A DNA stretch of 64,000 bases, taken from Streptosporangium violaceochromogenes. GTDB lineage: Bacteria > Actinomycetota > Actinomycetes > Streptosporangiales > Streptosporangiaceae. The translations under genes were made by a program, and so were the position numbers. The number at the start of each line of letters is the position of its first letter. Within the stretch, counting starts at the first letter, position 1. Shown in pieces: positions 57,975 to 64,000 of this stretch. The notes under the pieces were generated by a model. The model searched no databases. It worked only from the letters and a program-made list of their open reading frames with translations, and was not told the origin of the DNA. Location: positions 372,001 to 436,000 of the forward strand of contig NZ_BNBB01000001.1 of assembly GCF_014654615.1 (NCBI RefSeq). The letters run 5' to 3'.

Positions 57975-58036
57975 ATGTAAAGCGTCCCTTCCATACAGTC
58001 AAGCTCACTTGACTGTATGGAAGGGAGACCTTACAT
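57975..58036. promoter_or_regulatory. Symmetric divergent leaderless promoters in one palindrome
   Basis: A 29-base inverted repeat with a 4-base centre (26 of 29 positions match, inner 19 perfect). Each half is a complete promoter: plus strand TTGACT (58009-58014), 17 bases, TACATT (58032-58037), 6 bases, ATG 58044; minus strand TTGACT (58002-57997), 17 bases, TACATT (57979-57974), 6 bases, ATG 57967. Both mRNAs should start at their ATG. The -35 boxes are six bases apart, so two polymerases cannot bind together. Confidence 0.85.
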
Positions 58037-58043
58037 TCATCGT

Positions 58044-58451
58044 ATGGCAAAGCAGGTACAGCAGGACCAGGTGACACGTGCGGCCCGCCGCGCCGTGCTC
58101 ATCGACGGCATACCCGTGACCACGTTGGGCGGGATCGCCCTGGCCCTGGGCAGCAACCCCGACCAGAGCACCGCGCAGAAGGCCTGGTGGATCGCGGTCA
58201 CCACCGCCTTCACCCTCGCGGTGGCCTGGGTGCTGCTACGGGCGTTCCGGCGCGCGGACGAATACCTGCGCAGGATTCAGCTGGAGAGCATGGCCGTCGC
58301 GTTCGCCGCGGTCCTCGTAGGACTGCAGGTGGCCACCCTGCTCGACGCCGCGGGCATCGTCCGGCTCCATCAGCTCGCGCAGTTGATCCTCCTCGGTGGC
58401 GTGGCGATCTGGCTGCTGATCGCGGACCTGCGCACCCGCTTCCACCGCTGA
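58044..58451 (+). CDS. Small membrane protein paired with XRE regulator
   Basis: Protein of 135 aa with four membrane helices (AVLIDGIPVTTLGGIALALG; WWIAVTTAFTLAVAWVLL; MAVAFAAVLVGLQVATLLDAAG; LAQLILLGGVAIWLLIADL). Predicted leaderless start at ATG 58044 (MAKQVQQDQV). Sixteen bases upstream of a small XRE regulator, an arrangement seen with YozG-type pairs across bacteria. No enzyme motif; possibly a sensor or transporter accessory. Confidence 0.8.
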   Translation: MAKQVQQDQVTRAARRAVLIDGIPVTTLGGIALALGSNPDQSTAQKAWWIAVTTAFTLAVAWVLLRAFRRADEYLRRIQLESMAVAFAAVLVGLQVATLLDAAGIVRLHQLAQLILLGGVAIWLLIADLRTRFHR

Positions 58452-58466
58452 AGGGAGGGAGTACCT

Positions 58467-58685
58467 GTGAAGAACCGGCTGCGCGAACTGCGTGCGGCTC
58501 GCCGATGGAGCCAGGCCGACCTGGCCGACCGGTGCCAGGTCTCCCGGCAGGCCATCAACGCCATCGAAACCGAGCGGTACGACCCCAGCCTGCCCCTGGC
58601 GTTCACCATCGCCGACGTCTTCGGCCTGACCATCGAGGAGATCTTCCGCCCTGACCGGGCGGAAACCACGGGCGACCCGGCCTGA
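58467..58685 (+). CDS. Small XRE-family regulator (YozG-like)
   Basis: Protein of 72 aa, almost entirely helix-turn-helix: NRLRELRAARRWSQADLADRCQVSRQAINAIETERYDPSLPLAFTIADVFGLTIEEIFRPD. GTG start after GGGAGGGAG. Downstream of and coupled with the membrane protein; the palindrome before that gene is its natural binding site, which would allow it to shut both divergent promoters. Confidence 0.9.
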   Translation: MKNRLRELRAARRWSQADLADRCQVSRQAINAIETERYDPSLPLAFTIADVFGLTIEEIFRPDRAETTGDPA

Positions 58686-58754
58686 CATCGAGTCTTCTCA
58701 GCCGGTGCCAGACGAGCCGGCCCGCCGCATCGGCGATGGCCCGCACACTCGCGT

Positions 58755-59438
58755 CTACCGGCGTGAGCGCGCGGACCGAAGGACCCGCAGCAGAACCAGC
58801 GCCACCACACCCGCCGCCGCCACGGGGACGAAACGTCTGAGCAGCGCGGGCCCGGCGGCGCCGAGCAGATCGACGGCCGCGGAGTCGGGCGCGGCGACCG
58901 TCCGGGGGCTCGCCGCCCGGTCCGCGGGCGCGGGGCCCGCCTCGGGCGCCGACGGCGTCCGATCACCGGCCGCCACCGCGCCCGCGGGTTCGTCGGCGGC
59001 CAGTACGGTGGCCTCCAGGTTCTCGACGAACCGGGCCAGCAACCTCTCCGACACGTCGCCGAGCACACCGCGTCCGAACTGCGCGACCTTGCCGGTAATC
59101 GTCAGGTCGGCCACCACGCCGACCTCGGTCACCCCGCCGTCGCCGGACAGGGTGGCGGTGATCGTCGCGCCGGCGGTCCCCTGGCCCTTCACATCACGGC
59201 CCTCGGCCACGAGGACCATCCGGCCCGCGGGCCGATCCTGCTTCACCACGCGGACCACCCCCCGGTACTGCGCGGTGATCGGCCCGACCTTCACCTTGAC
59301 GGCGCCCCGGTACTCGTCACCGTCGACCTCCTCCAGGCGCGCACCGGGCATGCACGGGGCGATCCGCTCGATGTCGATCAGCACCCGCCACGCCTCCGCG
59401 GGGTCCAGCGGTACGGTGAACCGGTGTGTGAGCTGCAT
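58755..59438 (-). CDS. coxG: CoxG/SRPBCC membrane-anchored protein
   Basis: Protein of 227 aa; ATG 59438 after AGGAGG. N-terminal SRPBCC domain of the CO dehydrogenase subunit G type: LTHRFTVPLDPAEAWRVLIDIERIAPCMPGARLEEVDGDEYRGAVKVKVGPITAQYRGVVRV, then ITGKVAQFGRGVLGDVSERLLARFVENLEA. A Pro/Ala linker and one C-terminal helix (FVPVAAAGVVALVLLRVL) follow, anchoring it to the membrane as in Oligotropha CoxG, which ties the Mo enzyme to the membrane. Last gene of the cox-type operon. Confidence 0.88.
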   Translation of the reverse strand: MQLTHRFTVPLDPAEAWRVLIDIERIAPCMPGARLEEVDGDEYRGAVKVKVGPITAQYRGVVRVVKQDRPAGRMVLVAEGRDVKGQGTAGATITATLSGDGGVTEVGVVADLTITGKVAQFGRGVLGDVSERLLARFVENLEATVLAADEPAGAVAAGDRTPSAPEAGPAPADRAASPRTVAAPDSAAVDLLGAAGPALLRRFVPVAAAGVVALVLLRVLRSARSRR

Positions 59439-59448
59439 CGCTCTCCTC

Positions 59449-60645
59449 CTAAACGTCTGGCCGGTGCTGGCGGGCGGCGACGGCCGCCTCGAACTCGGCC
59501 TTGGCCTTCTCAAGCAGTTCGGGGCGCGCCCACAGGTCGGCGACCGTCATCGCCAGGGCCTTGGCACCGTCGAGCACGGCGGTGTCGCCCGCCTCGGAGC
59601 GGGCGTACTCGGCGAACTCCGGGGTGTGGAGCGACACCCCCGAGGGGGACACCTTGATCATCGGATGGATCGAGGGGACGACGTAGCTCACGTTTCCCAT
59701 GTCGGTGCTGCCCACGATCGCGCCGTCGTCACCGGGCGGCCGCACGTCGCGCCCCGTGCGGGCCGCGTTGGCACGGTACAGCTCGCCGAGCACCCCGTTG
59801 TGGATCATGTCGGCGTACGCCGGGCCGATCGGCGAGCTGGTCATCGAACACTGCGCGGCGTGGGCGCCGGCCTCCAGGCATGCCCGCACCCGCTCCGCCA
59901 GCGCGCGCAGACCGCCCGCCTGTGGCGAACGCACGTACCACTCCGCCGCGGCCCGGTCGGGAACGATGTTCGGCCGGGTGCCGCCGTGGGTGAACACCCC
60001 GTGGACCCGCTCGTGGGCGCCGATGTGCTGGCGGAGCGCGGCGACGTTGACGTAGCCGAGCACGGCGGCGTCGAGGGCGTTGCGCCCCTTGTGCGGGGCG
60101 GCGGCGGCGTGCGCCGTCGCCCCGCTGTACTCGACGCTCATGCGCTCGATGGCGACCACGTCCATGTGTGTGACGTCGGCGCTCGCCCCGTGGAGCATCA
60201 TGGCCGCGTCCACCCCGTCGAGCCCGCCGGCCTCGATCAGGAACACCTTGCCGCCGCCGCCCTCCTCGGCCGGCGTCCCGAAGACCACGACGCGACCGCC
60301 CAGCCGGTCGGACACCGTCTTGGCTGCCAGCCCCGCACCGAGCCCCATGGCGGCGATCAGGTTGTGCCCGCACGCGTGGCCGATCTCCGGCAGGGCGTCG
60401 TACTCGCACATCACGGCGATGACCGGGCCCGACGTGCCCGCCCGGGCCACGAACCCCGTCTCCATGCCGTGGGCGTGGCGCTCGACCGCGAAACCCTCCC
60501 GTTCAAGGATGCCCGTCAGCAGCTCGTGAGCGAAACGCTCCTGGAAACCGAGTTCGGGGCGAGCGTGGAGCCGATGCGACACGTCGAGAAGGACGTGAGC
60601 GCGCCGATCGACCTCAGCACTCACCTGTTCCCAGACTCCATCCAT
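59449..60645 (-). CDS. M20D amidohydrolase (AbgB/IAA-amino-acid hydrolase type)
   Basis: Protein of 398 aa; start taken as ATG 60645. Zinc-site motifs VIAVMCEYDALPEIGHACGHNLIAAMGLGAG, VVVFGTPAEEGGGGKVFLIEAG and GATAHAAAAPHKGRNALDAA are diagnostic of amidohydrolases that split amino-acid conjugates (p-aminobenzoyl-glutamate, indole-acetyl amino acids). Between coxL and coxG in the operon, so the hydroxylated product of the Mo enzyme may be an amide or conjugate. Confidence 0.88.
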   Translation of the reverse strand: MDGVWEQVSAEVDRRAHVLLDVSHRLHARPELGFQERFAHELLTGILEREGFAVERHAHGMETGFVARAGTSGPVIAVMCEYDALPEIGHACGHNLIAAMGLGAGLAAKTVSDRLGGRVVVFGTPAEEGGGGKVFLIEAGGLDGVDAAMMLHGASADVTHMDVVAIERMSVEYSGATAHAAAAPHKGRNALDAAVLGYVNVAALRQHIGAHERVHGVFTHGGTRPNIVPDRAAAEWYVRSPQAGGLRALAERVRACLEAGAHAAQCSMTSSPIGPAYADMIHNGVLGELYRANAARTGRDVRPPGDDGAIVGSTDMGNVSYVVPSIHPMIKVSPSGVSLHTPEFAEYARSEAGDTAVLDGAKALAMTVADLWARPELLEKAKAEFEAAVAARQHRPDV

Positions 60646-60691
60646 GACCGCGTGTTCATCCTTTCGGCGAAAGAGGGGGACGTGTGGCCGC

Positions 60692-63064
60692 TCAGCCGGC
60701 GGCATTGCAGAACCGGTACACCTGCTCGGGGCTGACGGGGAGATGACGGACGAACACGGCGGGATCGTCGACGGCGTCGTCGATCGCGGCGGCGATCGCG
60801 GCCGGGCCGGGCACCGTGCCGGCCTCCCCCACGCCCTTCATGCCGCCCGGGGTGTTCGGCGCGGGCGTCTCCACGTGCACCGTGGAGAAGGGGGGAACCT
60901 CCATCGCCGTGGGCAGCAGGTAGTCCATGAACGTGGTCGTCAGCAACTGCCCGTTGCGGTCGTAGACGAGGTCCTCCAGCAGGGCGCCGCCGATCGCCTG
61001 GGCGCACCCGCCGTGCAACTGGCCGTCGACGATCTGCGGGTTGATCATCGTGCCGCAGTCGTCGACCATGACATAGCCGAGCACGGTGACACCGCCGGTG
61101 GCCGGGTCGACCTCGACCACCACGCCGGCGCAGCCGTTGGCGTAGGTGAGCGCCACGGGATCGAACACCGCCCGCCCCTGGAGGGTGGGGGTGGTCCCCT
61201 CCCCCACGTCGGTCAGCCGGCGGTAGGCCGCGTAGGCGACGTCGGCGAGCGTCCTGCCGTAACCGGGCAGGCCGCGCACCTGGACGAGGCCGTCGGCGAT
61301 CTCCAGGTCGGCGACGTCGACCTCAAGCTGGTGTGAGGCGACCCGCAGGATCTGCCGCTTCAGCTCACCGGTGGCCTGGCGCACCGCCACGCCGCCCACG
61401 GCGGCGGCCCTGCTGCCGCCGGTGCCGTAACCGGTGTACGGGCAGGCGTCGGTGTCGCCCATCACCACGGTGATCTGGTCGACCGGGATGTTGAGCTCGT
61501 CGGCGCAGAGCTGGGCGAGGGTGGTCGACATGCCCTGGCCCATCTCGGTCTGCCCCGTGAACACGGTGACCCGCCCCGTGGAGTCCATGCGCACGACGGC
61601 CTCGTCGTAGCCGCCCTGCGCGATACCGAGCCTGGCCATGACCCTGCTCGGGCCGATGCCGGTGGACTCGACGAAGGCGGCGACGCCGATGCCGACCTTC
61701 CGCCCCGCGGCACGGGCCTCCTCACGGAAGCGGTACCAGCCGTCTCGCCGGAGGCGTTCGACGCACAGGTCGAGACAGTGCTCGTAGCGGCCGCTGTCAA
61801 GCGTGGCGAAGACGCCGTTGGAGTAGGGCATCTCCTCGGGCCTGACGAAGTTCCGGCGCCGGATCTCGTTGGAGTCGACACCCAGCTCGCGGGCGAGCCG
61901 CTCGATGATCCGTTCCATGGCGAACGTCGCCTTGGGCGCGCCCCACCCCCGGTAGGACCCGTACGGGGTGCGGTTGGTGAGGACACCGGTGACCGACAGC
62001 TCAAGGTTCGGTATGCGGTAGGGGCCGGGTATCGAAACGGCCGAGAGCCAGACCGGGCCCATCCCGACGCTGCTGATCTCGCCGCCGAGGACGCCGACGA
62101 TGTGACCGCGCAGCGCGGTGATGACCCCGTCGCGGGTGGCGGCCACCGCGACGTCGATCCGCTGCTCGCGGGCGTGCGAGGTGGCGACGAAACTCTCCTG
62201 GCGGTCCTCGATGTACTTGACGGGCCGGCCGGTGAGCCTGGAGAGGAGGCAGCACAGAATCTCCTCGCCGTAGTAGTTGGCCTTGCTGCCGAAGCCGCCG
62301 CCGATGCCCGGCACCCGGACCCGGACACCGCTGACCGGCACGCCGAGGACCTCGGCCACGACCTCGCGGACCCGGTTGGGCGACTGCGAGTTGATCCACA
62401 GCTCGATCCGGTTCGTGTAGCGCTCCCACGTGGCCACGGCACCGCGGGGTTCGAGCGGACATCCGAACTGGCGCCCGAACGTGAGCCGCTCGCTCACGGT
62501 GACCTCGGCGTCCGCGAAGGCGGCGTCGGCGTCGCCGTTTCCGTAGGTCTGCGACCCGAACACGTTGTCGGGCCACTCGGGCACGAGACGGGGTGCGTCG
62601 GGGGCGAGCGCGTCCTCGATCGAGTGGACCACGGGCAGCGGCTCGTAGTCGACCTCGACAAGTTCGGCCGCGTCCTCGGCCAGCGCCCGGCTCTCGGCCG
62701 CCACCGCGGCCACGATCTGGCCGCAGTAGCGGACCTTGCCGACCGCCATGGCGTACGTCGGCGCCGCCCGCTGGTTGTCGATGTGCTCCCAGCCGACCGG
62801 CTGGACCTTCGCGTGGCGGACGAGCTCCGCGCCGGTCAGCACCGCGTGCACGCCCGGCAGGTCGAGCGCGGCCGACGCGTCGACACCCTTGATCTCCGCG
62901 TGGGCGAACGGGCTGCGGACCATCGCCAGGTGCAGGGTGCCGCCGGATTCTATGTCGTCGATGAACGTCGCGTGCCCGGTCACCAGGGCGGGGTCGCTGT
63001 GGCGGCGGACGACGGCGCCGACGCCGCCGACGCCCGGCTCGTGGCCGTGACGGGTACCGGTCAT
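60692..63064 (-). CDS. Molybdenum hydroxylase large subunit (CoxL/XdhA-like)
   Basis: Protein of 790 aa; its ATG overlaps the coxS stop (ATGA). Aldehyde oxidase/xanthine dehydrogenase Mo-cofactor subunit: GHATFIDDIESGGTLHLAMVRSPFAHAEIKGVD, EPRGAVATWERYTNRIELW, GIGGGFGSKANYYGEEIL, PYGSYRGWGAPKATFAMERII, TGQTEMGQGMSTTLAQ, and the catalytic Glu in GVGEAGTVPGPAA. The loop carries YRGWG and not the AYRCSFR motif of form I CO dehydrogenase, so CO is unlikely as substrate; a purine, nicotinate, pyrimidine or aldehyde-type substrate is more likely. Confidence 0.9.
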   Translation of the reverse strand: MTGTRHGHEPGVGGVGAVVRRHSDPALVTGHATFIDDIESGGTLHLAMVRSPFAHAEIKGVDASAALDLPGVHAVLTGAELVRHAKVQPVGWEHIDNQRAAPTYAMAVGKVRYCGQIVAAVAAESRALAEDAAELVEVDYEPLPVVHSIEDALAPDAPRLVPEWPDNVFGSQTYGNGDADAAFADAEVTVSERLTFGRQFGCPLEPRGAVATWERYTNRIELWINSQSPNRVREVVAEVLGVPVSGVRVRVPGIGGGFGSKANYYGEEILCCLLSRLTGRPVKYIEDRQESFVATSHAREQRIDVAVAATRDGVITALRGHIVGVLGGEISSVGMGPVWLSAVSIPGPYRIPNLELSVTGVLTNRTPYGSYRGWGAPKATFAMERIIERLARELGVDSNEIRRRNFVRPEEMPYSNGVFATLDSGRYEHCLDLCVERLRRDGWYRFREEARAAGRKVGIGVAAFVESTGIGPSRVMARLGIAQGGYDEAVVRMDSTGRVTVFTGQTEMGQGMSTTLAQLCADELNIPVDQITVVMGDTDACPYTGYGTGGSRAAAVGGVAVRQATGELKRQILRVASHQLEVDVADLEIADGLVQVRGLPGYGRTLADVAYAAYRRLTDVGEGTTPTLQGRAVFDPVALTYANGCAGVVVEVDPATGGVTVLGYVMVDDCGTMINPQIVDGQLHGGCAQAIGGALLEDLVYDRNGQLLTTTFMDYLLPTAMEVPPFSTVHVETPAPNTPGGMKGVGEAGTVPGPAAIAAAIDDAVDDPAVFVRHLPVSPEQVYRFCNAAG

Positions 63065-63555
63065 TTCTCCGCCTCCCCGCTCCGCGCGTCCGCCACGGCG
63101 AGGATCGCCTCGACGATGTTGTGGTATCCGGTGCACCGGCAGATGTTCCCGGAGATGGCCTCGCGGACGACCTCCTCGGTGAGCGGTCCGCCCTCGGCCA
63201 GCAGCTCCTGGGCCACCATCAGGAACCCCGGCGTGCAGAACCCGCACTGCAGGGCGTGGTGCCGGGAGAACGCCTCCTGCAGCGGGTGCAGCTCGTCCCC
63301 GTCGGCGAGGCCCTCGACCGTGACGATCTCCGCGCCGTCCGCCTGCGGGGCGAACATCAGGCACGACCGGGCGGTGACACCGTCGAACCGGATGGTGCAC
63401 GCCCCGCACACGCCGTGCTCGCAGCCGAGGTGGACACCCCGGACCTGGCAGCGGCGCCGGAGGGCGTCGGCCAGTGTCTCGCGTGCCTCACACGTGAAGG
63501 TCTGCCGCCGCCCGTTGACCGTGGCGGACACCGTGATCGCCGTTTCCCCGCTCAC
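63061..63555 (-). CDS. Molybdenum hydroxylase [2Fe-2S] small subunit
   Basis: Protein of 164 aa, GTG start overlapping the medium-subunit stop. Two [2Fe-2S] domains: GCEHGVCGACTIRFDGVTARSC (plant-type, C-x4-C-x2-C...C) and LQCGFCTPGFLMV with ICRCTGYHNIVEAI. Transfers electrons from Mo to FAD in the L2M2S2 enzyme. Confidence 0.95.
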   Translation of the reverse strand: MSGETAITVSATVNGRRQTFTCEARETLADALRRRCQVRGVHLGCEHGVCGACTIRFDGVTARSCLMFAPQADGAEIVTVEGLADGDELHPLQEAFSRHHALQCGFCTPGFLMVAQELLAEGGPLTEEVVREAISGNICRCTGYHNIVEAILAVADARSGEAEK

Positions 63556-64000
63556 TCGCCTGCTCCTTGTCGGAGGCGGGCCAGCGCCCGCCGTGTCATC
63601 TCGGCCACGAGATCGCGCCGGTAGGCGGCGGAGCCGTGGATGTCGTCCACCGGGCCGCAGCCGGCCGCCACCGCGGCCGCCACCTCCCGGATCACCCCGT
63701 CGTCGAGCGCCCGGCCGACGAGGAGTTCCTCGGCGCGCGCCGAGCGCCGGGGGGCGGGGTCGACGGCCATGGGGACCACGCGGGCCCGCCTGACCGTCAG
63801 GTCGGCGGCCACGTCGGCGAGCACGATCGCCCCCGCCACCGCGAAGTCCCCCGCGCGGCGCGTGAACTCGGCCATCCCGTGGCGGGCGGGTACGGCACCG
63901 AGCGGGAAGCGCACCTCCACCAGGAGTTCGCCGGGCTCGACGGCGGTGACCAGGTAGCTGTCGAAGAACTCCTCCGCGGGCACCACGCGCGTGCCTCCCG
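63552..64000 (-). CDS. Molybdenum hydroxylase FAD medium subunit, C-terminal part
   Basis: CoxM-type FAD-binding subunit, with the 5' part beyond the window end. The open frame continues to base 63998 (GGTRVVPAEEFF...). Seen: VVPAEEFFDSYLVTAVEPGELLVEVRFPLG, FTRRAGDFAVAGAIVLADVA, DIHGSAAYRRDLVAEMTRRALARL, typical of the C-terminal domain. GTG at 63986 is internal. The TGA overlaps the GTG of the small subunit, so the three subunits are translationally linked M-S-L. Confidence 0.9.
   Translation of the reverse strand, partial: GGTRVVPAEEFFDSYLVTAVEPGELLVEVRFPLGAVPARHGMAEFTRRAGDFAVAGAIVLADVAADLTVRRARVVPMAVDPAPRRSARAEELLVGRALDDGVIREVAAAVAAGCGPVDDIHGSAAYRRDLVAEMTRRALARLRQGAGE

Noticed and set aside
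57968-57994. Upstream ATG (57994) as start of the esterase
   Set aside because: It falls inside the promoter spacer; a transcript from that promoter would begin near 57967.
60692-63064. Form I CO dehydrogenase
   Set aside because: The AYRCSFR active-site motif is absent; the loop reads YRGWG.
61778-63793. Long plus-strand open frame opposite coxL and coxS
   Set aside because: Shadow of the molybdenum hydroxylase genes.

Overview
The window is a 64 kb chromosomal segment from a high-GC actinomycete. GC-rich third positions, many GTG starts, and families seen mainly in Actinobacteria (DUF397, DUF5753 regulators, DUF6421, DUF6158, DUF6221, DUF6879, TIGR02611, mycothiol-linked MDMPI) point to a Streptomyces/Streptosporangium-type organism. 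Streptosporangiales is my inference from overall gene style and was not tested. I see no rRNA, tRNA, CRISPR array, intact insertion sequence, prophage or replication origin.

Left part (1-16 kb): the 3' end of alanine dehydrogenase; a divergent DUF3105/DUF305 pair; a DUF3467 gene; a co-directional minus-strand run DUF6421 - SDR - threonine aldolase - tryptophanyl-tRNA synthetase, with a tryptophan attenuator (17-aa leader with tandem Trp codons plus terminator hairpin) between aldolase and trpS; a ferredoxin-like/metallo-beta-lactamase fusion; a membrane-anchored TIR protein; a two-component system; and a translationally coupled pair of a catalytically degenerate trypsin-like membrane protein and a Ser/Thr kinase.

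Middle (16-46 kb): a cobalamin-riboswitch-controlled btuFCD-cbiZ corrinoid uptake and salvage operon; a WhiJ-type triad (XRE/DUF5753, DUF397, ATPase) around a TGCAC-rich operator region; a helicase-associated-domain protein behind three perfect palindromes; a TetR/rhodanese divergent pair with two matching operators; an orphan GroES-like gene; a DUF6879 pair; SoxR; a LysR gene beside a secreted streptogrisin-type protease; a decayed DUF6766 gene; separate RibD-like reductase and deaminase genes; tryptophan 2,3-dioxygenase; and an NsrR/flavohaemoglobin nitric-oxide defence module with a recognisable operator.

Right part (46-64 kb) is mainly catabolic: a lone DegT aminotransferase; then PucR regulator - FAD amino-acid oxidase - M20 peptidase - GntR regulator - alpha/beta hydrolase - APC permease, all on the plus strand, reading as uptake and breakdown of an amide or amino-acid-like compound; then a divergent pair (Tat-exported esterase versus membrane protein plus XRE regulator) driven by two mirror-image promoters inside one near-perfect palindrome, each predicted to give a leaderless mRNA; and at the edge a minus-strand molybdenum-hydroxylase operon coxM(partial)-coxS-coxL-M20-coxG.

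The most unusual regulatory structures are the symmetric leaderless promoter palindrome (57975-58036) and the trp attenuator whose leader peptide starts inside the stop codon of the threonine aldolase gene (3915-3968).
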